Positions 41,698 through 51,760 of a stretch of DNA of 64,000 bases are shown in pieces. The position numbers were made by a program, and so were the translations under genes. Below the pieces are notes generated by a model. The model saw nothing but the letters and a program-made list of their open reading frames with translations. It had not been told where the DNA came from and did no database searches. The stretch is from Rahnella sp. AA. GTDB taxonomy: Bacteria; Pseudomonadota; Gammaproteobacteria; Enterobacterales; Enterobacteriaceae. The first letter of the stretch is position 1. The number at the start of each line of letters is the position of its first letter. The DNA is taken from positions 257,534-321,533 of the forward strand of contig NZ_PITQ01000004.1 of NCBI RefSeq assembly GCF_002834385.1. The letters run 5' to 3'.

Positions 41698-42936
41698 ATG
41701 ACTTCGGCACCTGAATCTGAAACCGCACCAGAACCCATAAACTGGAAACGTAATCTGTATGTCGCCTGGATTGGCTGCTTTCTTACCGGCGCAGCATTCA
41801 GCCTGATCATGCCTTTCCTGCCCCTTTACGTAGAAACCCTCGGTGTTACTGGCCATGAGTCGCTGAATATGTGGTCCGGGCTGGTTTTCAGTATCACCTT
41901 TTTGTTTTCGGCGATAGCGTCACCTTTTTGGGGCGGGCTTGCTGATAGAAAAGGGCGAAAGATCATGCTGCTTCGCTCAGCACTCGGCATGGCTATCGTC
42001 ATGGCGCTTATGGGAGTGGCGCAAAATATCTGGCAGTTCCTGATTTTGCGTGCCCTTCTGGGCTTACTCGGCGGCTTTGTCCCTAATGCTAATGCGCTGA
42101 TCGCCACGCAGATCCCACGTAATAAAAGTGGTTGGGCGCTGGGGACATTGTCTACCGGTGCCGTCAGTGGCGCATTGATCGGCCCGCTGGTCGGTGGTTT
42201 ACTCGCAGACAGTTATGGTTTGCGCCCGGTTTTCTTCATCACCGCCACTGTCTTGTTCCTGTGTTTCCTGATGACGCTCTATTTCATCCGCGAGCAATTT
42301 GTTCCGGTGAATAAAAAAGACATGCTTAACCGTAAGCAAGTTTTCGCTTCGCTGAAAAACCCTAAGCTGGTGTTATGCCTGTTCGTCACAACGCTGATTA
42401 TTCAGGTAGCTACAGGCTCGATTGCACCGATCCTGACACTGTATGTCCGCGAGCTGGCCGGAAATACGCAAAATCTGGCGTTTATCAGCGGCATGATTGC
42501 TTCTGTACCGGGTGTCGCTGCGCTCATGAGTGCACCGAGGCTGGGTAAACTGGGGGACAGAATCGGGCCTGAAAGGATTTTGGTGGCAATGATGGGCGTT
42601 TCCGTTCTGCTATTGATTCCGATGGCGTTTGTGCAAACCCCGCTGCAACTGGGGATTTTACGATTCCTGCTCGGTGCGGCTGACGGTGCGTTACTACCGG
42701 CGGTACAAACGCTGCTGATTTATAACTGCACCAATCAGGTGGCGGGAAGGGTCTTCAGCTATAACCAATCGTTTCGTGATGTCGGGAATGTTACCGGCCC
42801 CTTATTAGGCGCCGCGGTTTCGGCAAGCTACGGGTTCCGCACCGTGTTTTGCGTCACGGCGCTTGTGGTTCTGTTTAACGCCGTATATTCCTACTGGTGC
42901 CTGCAACGCCGGCCGCATCAGGCGATGGTCGATTAA
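41698..42936 (+). CDS. mdtG: MFS multidrug transporter MdtG
   Basis: 412 aa (E. coli MdtG/YceE 408), twelve-helix DHA1 drug/proton antiporter. Family loop [20 protein letters not shown] between TM2 and TM3, motif C-like [13 protein letters not shown] in TM5, and [15 protein letters not shown] in the second half. In E. coli it gives fosfomycin and deoxycholate tolerance under MarA/SoxS control. Neighbour of lpxL and msyB as in E. coli. Confidence 0.95.
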   Translation: MTSAPESETAPEPINWKRNLYVAWIGCFLTGAAFSLIMPFLPLYVETLGVTGHESLNMWSGLVFSITFLFSAIASPFWGGLADRKGRKIMLLRSALGMAIVMALMGVAQNIWQFLILRALLGLLGGFVPNANALIATQIPRNKSGWALGTLSTGAVSGALIGPLVGGLLADSYGLRPVFFITATVLFLCFLMTLYFIREQFVPVNKKDMLNRKQVFASLKNPKLVLCLFVTTLIIQVATGSIAPILTLYVRELAGNTQNLAFISGMIASVPGVAALMSAPRLGKLGDRIGPERILVAMMGVSVLLLIPMAFVQTPLQLGILRFLLGAADGALLPAVQTLLIYNCTNQVAGRVFSYNQSFRDVGNVTGPLLGAAVSASYGFRTVFCVTALVVLFNAVYSYWCLQRRPHQAMVD

Positions 42937-42960
42937 TACCGGCCAGCATTTTTAAACGAC

Positions 42961-43317
42961 TTATTTGTTTTTATCTGCCTGCGGAGGCATCGGCAGGTGG
43001 TCAGGCACTTCGACGACCGCCAGGCGGACTTCGTAATGTTTTCCCGCCGTTGTCGCCGGCAGTACTGAAGTCAGTTTCTGAATCGTTTCTGTTGGATTAT
43101 CGCTCGCCACGCTTGCACAGAATAATGCCCCAGGATGACAGAGCCCCATCATCGGCGGCGGCGGAGGCAACATACCCTCATGGTCAAATGGCGGCATACC
43201 GTGGGCATGTTCCACTGGTGGTTGTGGATGCGTGCTGTCAGCTGCCATACCGGCGACGCTGAAAAACAAGCCAAAACCACACAGTGGCATAAGCAGAGTA
43301 CGGGAAAGAATCTTCAT
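42961..43317 (-). CDS. Small exported protein, unknown function
   Basis: 118 aa. Signal peptide residues 1-25 ending AGMAA. The mature part begins with a His/Pro-rich stretch (HPQPPVEHAHGMPPFDHEGMLPPPPPMM) then a segment with two Cys (GLCHPGALFCAS). The His/Met/Pro content could bind metal, but nothing proves it. AAGG precedes the start. Convergent with mdtG; likely its own transcript. I do not recognise the family. Confidence 0.7.
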   Translation of the reverse strand: MKILSRTLLMPLCGFGLFFSVAGMAADSTHPQPPVEHAHGMPPFDHEGMLPPPPPMMGLCHPGALFCASVASDNPTETIQKLTSVLPATTAGKHYEVRLAVVEVPDHLPMPPQADKNK

Positions 43318-43448
43318 AGCTGTAACCTTATTCTTGAAAGTTCACCGTCACTCTACCCGCCAATTCTTCCCCGGATTGGCGGTTTGCTAAACTTTTACCC
43401 TCTGCCACCGCCCTCTTTGCAAAGCTGAAGTTCTTCTGACATTTCTCT

Positions 43449-43847
43449 CTAGACGCTCCAGTCCCGCGAGGCCAGCACTACGCGATAACCGTCTAAATCT
43501 TCAAACGTCTGCCCATTTTCATCCCAGTACGGATTGTACGAAGGAACAGAAATAAACCCGGCCTCCAGCATCGCGTCACACTGCGCCTGCCATTGCTCAG
43601 CCTGCGGAATATAAAACACCAGCAGGTTATCCTGCGTCGGTGCGCGCCCGACGGTTGTGCCGTGATGATGCGTAAACTCCAGATGATAATGATGGTGCGG
43701 ATGCCCGACCAGAACGCCATCAAAATTCCGATGGTCGCTAAAACTGCCTATCACTTCAAAGCCCAGTCCCTGACTGTACATCGCCGAAATCTGCTCAAGA
43801 TTATCGGTCGGGCGGGCAATCCGCAGCACTGCATTTCGTGAAACCAT
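43449..43847 (-). CDS. VOC-family (glyoxalase/bleomycin resistance-like) protein
   Basis: 132 aa from the ATG at 43847; AAGGAG lies 11 bases upstream, and an in-frame ATG at 43856 is an alternative. The vicinal oxygen chelate fold is suggested by two beta-alpha-beta modules: VLRIARPTDNLEQISAMYSQGLGFEVIGSF and EAGFISVPSYNPYWDENGQTFEDLDGYRVVLA. Metal ligands may be in the His-rich strand HPHHHYHLEFTHHHG and the Glu of FEDLDG. Substrate unknown; alone on its strand. Confidence 0.8.
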   Translation of the reverse strand: MVSRNAVLRIARPTDNLEQISAMYSQGLGFEVIGSFSDHRNFDGVLVGHPHHHYHLEFTHHHGTTVGRAPTQDNLLVFYIPQAEQWQAQCDAMLEAGFISVPSYNPYWDENGQTFEDLDGYRVVLASRDWSV

Positions 43848-44073
43848 AGTAATCATCACTCCTTCAGATCATCGTTCTCCGGTATCAAGACTCAGAGAAT
43901 AGCAGAAGAACGGCGGCCTGTTTTTTCATCTGAAAACTTGCATCCTGTCAGTTATCGACAACAATAATTTAATCAGAGTTTTCACTGCCAGATGGTTATT
44001 ACTTCTTCATTCATAACGCTATTTATTATCAAGACCATTGATTATTTCCCCTCATAAAACTCAGGAGACAATG

Positions 44074-44481
44074 ATGAGCATGTACGCAACGCTTGAAGAA
44101 GCGATTGACGCCGCGCGCGAAGAATTTATCGAAGCGGCACAGGACAGGATCCATGACGATGAAGAGCCGCTTCCGGATCAGTTCAATCTGCAAAAATACA
44201 TCATGCAGGATGGCGATATTATGTGGCAGGCGGAATTTCTCAGCGGAGACGGAGACTCTATCGACGCACTGACTTTCCGCAACGGTGCGGCGGCTCAGGC
44301 CATCTTTGATGAGGACTATGATCAGATAGAACTTGAAGAAGAATGGGATGAAGAAGCAACGCTGTATGAATGGGACGAAGGCGAATTCCAGCATGAACCG
44401 CAACTCGATACTGAAGAAGGGGAAGCAGCGGCTGAAGAATGGGACGACGAGGATGATTATCCCGGTCGCGATATTGACTGA
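44074..44481 (+). CDS. msyB: Acidic protein MsyB
   Basis: 135 aa from the ATG at 44074 (CAGGAG six bases upstream). Very acidic, with the MsyB opening MYATLEEAIDAAREEF and tail LYEWDEGEFQ. MsyB suppresses secY/secA temperature-sensitive mutants in E. coli; its action is unknown. It is slightly longer than the E. coli protein (124). Convergent with yceK. Confidence 0.92.
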   Translation: MSMYATLEEAIDAAREEFIEAAQDRIHDDEEPLPDQFNLQKYIMQDGDIMWQAEFLSGDGDSIDALTFRNGAAAQAIFDEDYDQIELEEEWDEEATLYEWDEGEFQHEPQLDTEEGEAAAEEWDDEDDYPGRDID

Positions 44482-44497
44482 AGGAATTTGCTCAAAC

Positions 44498-44743
44498 TTA
44501 TTCGTAAGGGCCGTGGCGCGCGTCAATGGGTAACATGAAGGTGTCGACAATCATCGATAGCGGAACATCGATAACAGTGACATAACGCCACGGGCTGTCA
44601 CGTAAATCCCACTGCACACCGGGATAATACTGATTGCCATGCCCCTGCCCCGGCACGGTCCGGCTGATAATACTGCCGCAACCTGTCAGCACAGTCACCA
44701 GTAACGCCAGTGTACATCCGCGAATAACTACCCGATTAATCAC
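44498..44743 (-). CDS. yceK: YceK-family lipoprotein
   Basis: 81 aa. Lipobox LTGC near residue 22, then the conserved GSIISRTVPGQGHGNQYYPG and the C-terminal LPIDARHGPYE. A small outer-membrane lipoprotein (DUF1375) of unknown function, next to msyB and the opg genes as in E. coli. Confidence 0.92.
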   Translation of the reverse strand: MINRVVIRGCTLALLVTVLTGCGSIISRTVPGQGHGNQYYPGVQWDLRDSPWRYVTVIDVPLSMIVDTFMLPIDARHGPYE

Positions 44744-44930
44744 TTACCCAACCTGTCGATTCAAATCAAAAGAAGCGCTTTTTAAGCGCTGAACACCGCT
44801 CTCAGCTTAGCACGCACAATCACTCCCTTTACGTTAAGGGGAAGTAAAATTTTATACGCTGCAAGCTAAAGAGTCACCTGCAGTCCTTCCTGCCTGATGA
44901 CCCACGTATGTCTGTGATCGTGAGGCAATA

Positions 44931-44963
44931 AAAAGGGCAGCATGTTTTCACATACTGCCCTTT
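44931..44963 (-). terminator. Terminator after opgH
   Basis: AAAGGGCAG...CTGCCCTTT stem with T tract on the minus strand, 17 bp after the opgH stop. Confidence 0.7.
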
Positions 44964-44979
44964 CCGTTCGCTAATTAAC

Positions 44980-47562
44980 TCAGGCCGGTTTAACTTCCAG
45001 CGTCTGGGTGACAGGGAAAGCCTGCACGTTACGCGGAAGCTGGTCGTAATAAGCGACCCACGCCTGCTGATCGGGTTGCGTCCACACCGCAGAGTGTAAA
45101 CGCGCCATCAGTACCGGGTCGCTTAGCAACACCAGACGATCAGCCTTACCCAAGTCTTTAGGGCCGACTTTCAGCGCCTGTTCCAGACGGGCACGGCGGC
45201 CATTCTCCACCGCATCTCGCAACAGGTGGCGGGATGTTGCCATCGCCGTAGCCAGTGCGTTGAAGCCCGGATCGAAGACCGCATGCATAAAGCCGTTTTG
45301 CAGCTTACGTTCGCGGTTAAGCGCCAGATATTCCTCGGTCGCTACCAGTTCACGTGGCGGATCGTACTCTTCCGGGATCAGGAACAACCTGGCTTTCTTA
45401 CTCTTCATCCCCAGCGTTGCGCGGCTCGACAGTACTGAGACGATCGGCGACAGGATCAGTGAGAAGACGATTGGCGCCAGCCACAACAGGAAGCGTAAGT
45501 CCAGCCATGCCATACCGGCAGCCCAGACTGCGCCCAGCAACAACTGAGAACCGTGGCGTTTGAAGGCTTCGCCCCATGGCGTGTCATCATCGTCACGCTG
45601 TGGAGAGTTCCAGACCACTTCCCAACCCAGGAATGCACTGACCACGAAAACGGTGTGGAACAACATACGCACTGGTGCCAGAAGAACCGAGAAGAGCATC
45701 TCCAGGAACATAGAAATCAGCAGGCGGAATGCGCCGCCAAACTGTTTTGCGCCCTTCGCCCAGATAAGGACGATGCTCAGTAGTTTTGGCAGGAACAGCA
45801 GAACCATTGTCGTCGAGAACAGGGCAATCGCCAGCTCAGGACGCCACTGCGGCCATACTGGGAACAACTGACGCGGCTGCAGGAAGTACGTCGGTTCCAT
45901 CAGCGTGTGCACCACCTGCAATGCGGTGGACAGCGCAAGGAACGTAAACCACAGCGGCGCAGAAAGATAGGACATCACGCCGGTCAGAAATACCGCACGA
46001 TGAACCGGGTGCATACCTTTTACCAGGAACAGACGGAAGTTCATCAGGTTGCCGTGACACCAGCGGCGATCGCGTTTCAGCTCGTCGAGCAGGTTAGGCG
46101 GTAACTCTTCATAACTGCCCGGCAGATCATAAGCGATCCACACACCCCATCCGGCACGGCGCATCAGTGCAGCTTCCACAAAGTCGTGGGACATAATGGA
46201 ACCCGCGAAAGAACCCTCACCCGGCAATGGCGCAAGTGCACAATGCTCGATGAACGGCTTCACACGGATAATGGCGTTGTGCCCCCAGTAGTGGGATTCA
46301 CCCAACTGCCAGAAGTGCAGACCAGCGGTAAACAGAGGGCCGTAAACACGGGTCGCAAACTGCTGGCAACGCGCATACAGCGTATCCATGCCTGACGCTT
46401 TTGGCGCAGACTGAATAATACCGGCATTCGGGTTAGCATCCATCAGACGGGCAAGGCCGGTCAGACATTCGCCGCTCATGACGCTGTCGGCATCGAGAAT
46501 GACCATGTAGGCATATTCTCCGCCCCAGCGACGGCACCAGTCATCAATGTTACCGCTTTTACGTTTCACACGGCGACGGCGGCGGCGATAGAAGATTCGC
46601 CCGTGACCATCAACGTCGCGGCAGACTTCCATCCAGGCTTTTTGTTCTGCGACACAGATATCCGGGTCATAGCTGTCGCTAAGGACATAAATATCAAACT
46701 GATCCAAATCGCCGGTCGCTTTGACTGATTCATATGTTGCACGAAGACCTGCGAAAACGCGCTCCACGTCTTCGTTACAAATCGGCATGATCAGCGCAGT
46801 ACGGTTATTCGGATTCAGCGGCTCATTGCCCTTCGTCGATGCCGTAATACTGTATTTGTCACGACCAATGAGCAATTGTAAAAAGCCCATCAGTGCGGTC
46901 CAAAAACCGGCCGAAACCCAGCAGAACAGAATGGCAAACAGCACCAGAATCCCGGTCTGCAACACGTATGGCAGTAATTGCAAAACCGACTGCAACCAGT
47001 CCTGATTCAGCATATCTGCGGGGTCGATGAGCGCCCAGCCCTGATAAGGCAGAATCGTTTTCATATACCAGGTGGCGATCGCCGTTTGTACCAGCATCAG
47101 GATCAGCAGGATATAGCGGCGAACGGAACCGGCGTGACGCCAGCGTTTTTCCGATTCTGGCATATGCGAAGTCGTGTGGCGGGAAACCGCACTACGACCC
47201 ATCAGGTTATCCCAAAAGCGGCCCACCGGGTTGGTGCGCCAGACATCAGGAAACATGCTGGAACGTTTCACCGGTGGCATCGCACTGGCGATAGTACGGC
47301 CTTCGTCATCAACCTCATCCAGAGCCCCTTTTGCAAGAGCATCCGGCCAGCTAGCGCCCACACGGGCTTTCACTGATACCAGCGGGGCATCAGGATCGGG
47401 CGCGCCAACAGAGGCGGTAACATCACCGCCGAGGCGGTGATGTACGGTAGCAAAAGCCTGCTCTTCCCCAGCCGGGAGCTGCTGAGCGAGCGCCGCTTTC
47501 TGTTCATCAGTAAGCGGCAAAGCTTCTACATAATCTTGAGTAGAGTGCGTTGACTTATTCAT
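44980..47562 (-). CDS. opgH: Osmoregulated periplasmic glucan glucosyltransferase
   Basis: 860 aa from the ATG at 47562, giving the usual opgG-opgH 8-bp overlap (ATGAATAA) and the start MNKSTHS like E. coli. Inner-membrane processive beta-1,2 glucan synthase: TM helices near 150-230, GT2 domain with [27 protein letters not shown], and [10 protein letters not shown] near 270-530, then further TM helices. Uses UDP-glucose. In E. coli it also inhibits FtsZ when UDP-glucose is high. Confidence 0.97.
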   Translation of the reverse strand: MNKSTHSTQDYVEALPLTDEQKAALAQQLPAGEEQAFATVHHRLGGDVTASVGAPDPDAPLVSVKARVGASWPDALAKGALDEVDDEGRTIASAMPPVKRSSMFPDVWRTNPVGRFWDNLMGRSAVSRHTTSHMPESEKRWRHAGSVRRYILLILMLVQTAIATWYMKTILPYQGWALIDPADMLNQDWLQSVLQLLPYVLQTGILVLFAILFCWVSAGFWTALMGFLQLLIGRDKYSITASTKGNEPLNPNNRTALIMPICNEDVERVFAGLRATYESVKATGDLDQFDIYVLSDSYDPDICVAEQKAWMEVCRDVDGHGRIFYRRRRRRVKRKSGNIDDWCRRWGGEYAYMVILDADSVMSGECLTGLARLMDANPNAGIIQSAPKASGMDTLYARCQQFATRVYGPLFTAGLHFWQLGESHYWGHNAIIRVKPFIEHCALAPLPGEGSFAGSIMSHDFVEAALMRRAGWGVWIAYDLPGSYEELPPNLLDELKRDRRWCHGNLMNFRLFLVKGMHPVHRAVFLTGVMSYLSAPLWFTFLALSTALQVVHTLMEPTYFLQPRQLFPVWPQWRPELAIALFSTTMVLLFLPKLLSIVLIWAKGAKQFGGAFRLLISMFLEMLFSVLLAPVRMLFHTVFVVSAFLGWEVVWNSPQRDDDDTPWGEAFKRHGSQLLLGAVWAAGMAWLDLRFLLWLAPIVFSLILSPIVSVLSSRATLGMKSKKARLFLIPEEYDPPRELVATEEYLALNRERKLQNGFMHAVFDPGFNALATAMATSRHLLRDAVENGRRARLEQALKVGPKDLGKADRLVLLSDPVLMARLHSAVWTQPDQQAWVAYYDQLPRNVQAFPVTQTLEVKPA

Positions 47563-49090
47563 TTGCAGGCAGCTGGTAGCTCCAGGTTTCACTCAGTGTT
47601 TTGTCGCCATTGGCCAGAGAAGCGCGCATTTCGATGGCTTTCTTCGGATCTTTCACTTTCAGGCGCAGCGTCAGACGCCAGCCCTTCGTTACCGGATTAT
47701 AGCGGACGGAGTTTTCAACCAGATCGCCGTTGTCACCCACGCTGACCTGAGAAGCCACCGGAGTGTCGCTTTTCAGTGCTTTCAGGTTTGGACCGACAAA
47801 ATCAATCAGGAAAGCAATGCTGCCATCTGGCTCACGGATTAAGTTCGACTGTTTCACATCACCGGTAGAGCGCATAGTGCGTTCGACCCATGCCAGATCA
47901 GGAGAATGCAATTTGTCTTCTTCACGGGTGAAATGCAGACGATAGTTCAGGCTCAGCGGTTTACCCGCATCCGGTAATTGTTCCGGCGTCCAGAAGGCCA
48001 CGATGTTGTCATTGGTTTCATCAGCGGTAGGAATTTCTACCAGCTCAACTTTACCTTTACCCCAGTCGCCTTTGGTCTCAACCCAACCGCTTGGACGCAA
48101 GTCGTAGCGATCGTCTAAATCTTCGAAGTTAGCGAAATTGCGACCGCGCTGCAGCAGACCAAAGCCCTTCGGGTTCTCCATTGAGAACTGGCTGACGGCG
48201 AGGTGTTTCGGATTGTTCAGCGGGCGCCAGATCCATTCACCGTTTCCAGCATGGATAGACAGGCCATTCGAATCATGCAGCGCCGGGCGATAGTTCAGTA
48301 CCGGAGAAGGCTGGTTCGCACCAAACAAGAACATGCTGGTCAATGGCGCAACGCCCAGTTTGCCTACTTTGTCACGCAGATAAACCTGTGACTGCACGTC
48401 AACGGTCGCTTCTTTACCCGGATAGACATCCAGACGATAAGCGCCAGTCGCACGAGGTGAATCGAGCAAAGCATAAATTACTAAATGCTTTTCATCAGGA
48501 TTAGGACGCTCGATCCAGAATTCACGGAAACGCGGGAACTCTTCGCCAGAAGCCAGGGCGGTATCAATCGCCAGACCACGGGCAGACAGGCCATAAACCT
48601 GGCCTTTACCGATGACGCGGAAGTAGCTGGCACCCAGCACACTCATAATTTCATCATCTTTGTCTGCTTTATTGATGGGATAAAGCACTTTGAAACCGGC
48701 AAACCCGAGGTTCTTCACTGAGTCAGCATCATGTTTAACGTTGCCAAAGTTGAAGTAATCCGGGCTGTATTTGATTTCTTTGACGGAGTCAGCCGTCACT
48801 TCGTTAATTTTTACCGGAGTGTCGAAGTACATTCCCTGATGGTAGAACTCAAGCTTGAAAGGCGTGTTCAGGTTTTTCCAGTACGCCTTGTCATGATTGA
48901 ATTGAATTTGTTGGTAGTCTGCGAATTTGAGATCGCGGAATTGAGACGGAAGATTGCTTTTCGGCGCTTCGTAGCCTTTATCGGCTAACGCCTTCGCTTG
49001 TTTGGCAACATCATCTATAGAAAAAGCCCAGGCAGATGAGGTGAACATGGTCATCAACACTGCGGCACTTAGCAAACGGACTTTGATCAT
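47555..49090 (-). CDS. opgG: Periplasmic glucan biosynthesis protein
   Basis: 511 aa from the ATG at 49090, the same length as E. coli OpgG; signal peptide ends SSAWA. A GTG start at 49123 with an ideal AAGGAG would add 11 residues ([11 protein letters not shown]) and cannot be excluded. The mature protein has the two-domain MdoG fold ([21 protein letters not shown] opening) and introduces branches on glucans in the periplasm. First gene of opgGH, divergent from opgC across about 330 bp. Confidence 0.96.
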   Translation of the reverse strand: MIKVRLLSAAVLMTMFTSSAWAFSIDDVAKQAKALADKGYEAPKSNLPSQFRDLKFADYQQIQFNHDKAYWKNLNTPFKLEFYHQGMYFDTPVKINEVTADSVKEIKYSPDYFNFGNVKHDADSVKNLGFAGFKVLYPINKADKDDEIMSVLGASYFRVIGKGQVYGLSARGLAIDTALASGEEFPRFREFWIERPNPDEKHLVIYALLDSPRATGAYRLDVYPGKEATVDVQSQVYLRDKVGKLGVAPLTSMFLFGANQPSPVLNYRPALHDSNGLSIHAGNGEWIWRPLNNPKHLAVSQFSMENPKGFGLLQRGRNFANFEDLDDRYDLRPSGWVETKGDWGKGKVELVEIPTADETNDNIVAFWTPEQLPDAGKPLSLNYRLHFTREEDKLHSPDLAWVERTMRSTGDVKQSNLIREPDGSIAFLIDFVGPNLKALKSDTPVASQVSVGDNGDLVENSVRYNPVTKGWRLTLRLKVKDPKKAIEMRASLANGDKTLSETWSYQLPANE

Positions 49091-49421
49091 ACGTGACCCT
49101 ATGGAAAAATTTTTATCCGACACCTTGTCTCCTTTACGCGCGCTTAACTCACTCGCTGTAACTATTTTAAGGGAAGTGTCAGGTTTCCGACAACTTGAGC
49201 AGTCGATGGTTCAGCCATTGATGAACCGTTTAAGCGCTACAGGGTACAAGGATATCAATTCGTTGAAAGTCCGGCTATGGAAACTTGTCCGATAACAAGG
49301 CATGTTTTAAAGTTAGAAACTAAACTAATGTCAACGATAGTCATCTTTGCTTACCTGAGAAATTAGCACCAAAGGCAAATTACGCTCTAAAATAGGATGA
49401 GCGACTTACAACGGATACGTA

Positions 49422-50606
49422 ATGAAACCACAGAAACCACAACGTGAGTTTTTCTTAGACTCCATCCGCGCATATTTGATGCTGCTGGGTATTCCTTTTC
49501 ATATATCATTGATTTACTCCAGTCATATCTGGGCAGTAAACAGTGCCATACCCTCGCACGGCCTGACAATATTCAATGATATTATCCACGCTTTCCGGAT
49601 GCAGGTATTCTTTGTTATCTCGGGCTATTTTTCTTATATGCTGTATGAGCGCTACGACTCACACCAGTGGCTGAAGGTGCGCCTGGAGCGGGTCGCTATC
49701 CCGCTGGCAGCGGCCTTCCCGCTGATCACCCTCCCACAGCTTTATTTCCTGATGAAATTCACCGATAAGTTTTCCGACTGGGGAAATATGGATTTCTATC
49801 AAAAGATTAACATTACCGTCTGGGAATTAGTGTCCCATTTATGGTTCCTGTTAACGTTAGTTATTCTGACCAGTATTTGTTTTTACCTCTTCAAATTTAT
49901 TAAAGAAATTAAGACTAATCGCATTCAGAAAATAAAAAGCCGAACCAACACGTTAGGAAAACTCTCAATTATATTTTTATTTATCGGCTTAATTTACGCT
50001 GCGTTTAACCGAGGGCTGTATCTTTTTGCACCTGATTTACTTTCTAACGGTGCGTTTAATTTCATCGTTATGCAGACATTGTTTTATCTGCCATTTTTCA
50101 TCATCGGTGCGTTTGCTTATAAATTCTCCTGGTTGAAAGAACTGTTCCTGAAACCTTCAGCAACGGCTGGCGTGGTGAGCATCTTCCTGTTCGCTGCCTA
50201 CATGTTCAACCAGCACGTGAATACTCCGCAGCTGTACTCGATGGAAATTGACGCTATCATCACGACCCTGCTGGGGATCCTGATGGTTAACGTGGTGTTC
50301 TCGTTCAGCCATTATCTGCTTAACTTCCAGGCTCCCTGGATCACCTATCTGGTGAACTCCTCTCTGTTTATCTATCTGATACACCACCCATTAACATTGA
50401 TTTATGGGGCGTTTATCACCCCCAAAATCCACAGCGACTGGCTGGGCTTCTGGCTGGGTCTGGTGTTTGTCTTCGGCATCGCGTTCTTACTTTATGAAGT
50501 GCATAAGCGCATCCCGATACTACGATTCCTGTTCTCAGGTAAACCACAGCATACGGTGAAAAAAGATTCATCTGACAGCACGCCACCGCAAAACCAGGTT
50601 TCCTGA
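49422..50606 (+). CDS. opgC: Glucan succinyltransferase OpgC
   Basis: 394 aa (E. coli 385), ten-helix acyltransferase-3 membrane protein. Opening REFFLDSIRAYLMLLGIPFHISLIYSSH carries the acyltransferase-3 motif with His; VFFVISGYFSYMLYER follows. Transfers succinyl groups to nascent periplasmic glucans. A strong bidirectional terminator follows. Confidence 0.95.
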   Translation: MKPQKPQREFFLDSIRAYLMLLGIPFHISLIYSSHIWAVNSAIPSHGLTIFNDIIHAFRMQVFFVISGYFSYMLYERYDSHQWLKVRLERVAIPLAAAFPLITLPQLYFLMKFTDKFSDWGNMDFYQKINITVWELVSHLWFLLTLVILTSICFYLFKFIKEIKTNRIQKIKSRTNTLGKLSIIFLFIGLIYAAFNRGLYLFAPDLLSNGAFNFIVMQTLFYLPFFIIGAFAYKFSWLKELFLKPSATAGVVSIFLFAAYMFNQHVNTPQLYSMEIDAIITTLLGILMVNVVFSFSHYLLNFQAPWITYLVNSSLFIYLIHHPLTLIYGAFITPKIHSDWLGFWLGLVFVFGIAFLLYEVHKRIPILRFLFSGKPQHTVKKDSSDSTPPQNQVS

Positions 50607-50612
50607 CAGATA

Positions 50613-50649
50613 AAAAGGCGGGCGTGCTATCACACACGCCCGCCTTTTT
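50613..50649. terminator. Bidirectional terminator between opgC and the HlyD gene
   Basis: AAAAAGGCGGGCGTG...CACGCCCGCCTTTTT near-perfect long stem with T tracts on both strands. Confidence 0.92.
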
Positions 50650-50667
50650 ACTCAAACAATCAAAGTG

Positions 50668-51702
50668 TTAATGCGAGGCTGTTTCAATGGTTGGGATGAC
50701 TGACATCCCAACTTTAAGACGCTGTGCATCAGGCTGGTTGGCATCAAGCAGGATTTTCACCGCCAGACGCTGGACGACTTTAGTGTAATTGCCGGTGGCA
50801 TTGTCAGGCGAAATGGGCGAAAACGTCACCCCTGTCGCGGGTGAAATGCTGTCGACGGTCCCTTTTAAAACCACGCCAGGTAATGCATCAACCTTAATAT
50901 CTACAGGTTGGCGGGGCTGCACGTCACCCAATTGCGTTTCCAGGTAATTCGCCACAATGTAGGCATTTTTCAGCGGAACGATGGCCAGAACCCGTGTTCC
51001 GGCGCTGACATATCCGCCAATACGCAGCGAGCGTTGCCCGACTACCCCCTCTACCGGCGCAACAATTTCGGTATAAGAAAGATTCAGTTTTGCCTGAGCC
51101 AGAGCCGTTGTTGCTAAATCGATTGCGGCTTTCGCTTGCGCCTGCTGCGCTTTCAATACATCAACCTGCTTCTCAGCCCCCTGTACCGCGGCCATATCAC
51201 TTTGCTGGGAAGCCAGTTTAGAGCGCAGATTGGCATCTGACTCATCACGCGCATCTGCTGTGCCCGAACCGTTTTGCAACAGACGTTTGTAACGGTCAGC
51301 GCTCTGACGTGCATAGGCAATACTGGCTGCGTCGGCCTCCACCACAGCCTGTGCCTGCAAAATCGTCTGTTGCTGTTTGACCAGCTGCGCTGTCAGACTG
51401 AGCATCTGCGCATTCGCAGTTTCCACGTTGGCCTCCGCGGTCAGAACGGCATTGCGATAATCACGATCGTCGATCCGCGCCAGCACATCTCCTGCTTTCA
51501 CCGTCTGGTTATCCTGTACATAAACATTGGCGAGGGTGCCGGAAATTCGTGGTGCTACCAGCGTAGAATCCGCAGAGACAAAAGCATCGTCGGTAACCGG
51601 GCGGCTGCCATCTTTGAGGATCCAGAGGGCAATTCCAACCAAAAATAACACCACCACGGCGGCAATCAGCCAGCTCAGGCGGACAGGTGAGGTTTTTATC
51701 AT
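50668..51702 (-). CDS. HlyD/EmrA-family membrane-fusion protein
   Basis: 344 aa. One N-terminal membrane anchor (LSWLIAAVVVLFLVGIALWIL), then the lipoyl half-motif VAPRISGTLANVYVQDNQTVKAGDVLARID, a long Ala/Gln coiled coil (about 85-190), and the return strand SYTEIVAPVEGVVGQRSL. It spans the periplasm and pairs with the MFS exporter encoded 58 bp upstream, in the manner of EmrAB. Confidence 0.93.
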   Translation of the reverse strand: MIKTSPVRLSWLIAAVVVLFLVGIALWILKDGSRPVTDDAFVSADSTLVAPRISGTLANVYVQDNQTVKAGDVLARIDDRDYRNAVLTAEANVETANAQMLSLTAQLVKQQQTILQAQAVVEADAASIAYARQSADRYKRLLQNGSGTADARDESDANLRSKLASQQSDMAAVQGAEKQVDVLKAQQAQAKAAIDLATTALAQAKLNLSYTEIVAPVEGVVGQRSLRIGGYVSAGTRVLAIVPLKNAYIVANYLETQLGDVQPRQPVDIKVDALPGVVLKGTVDSISPATGVTFSPISPDNATGNYTKVVQRLAVKILLDANQPDAQRLKVGMSVIPTIETASH

Positions 51703-51760
51703 AAGTCTCTTCTCTCGTACTTTCTTATCGTGGAAATCAATTGTTCAGGTGATATTTAAT

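Noticed and set aside
43358..43383. CGCCAAT...ATTGGCG hairpin between the VOC gene and the small exported protein
   Set aside because: No T tract on either strand; not supported as a terminator.
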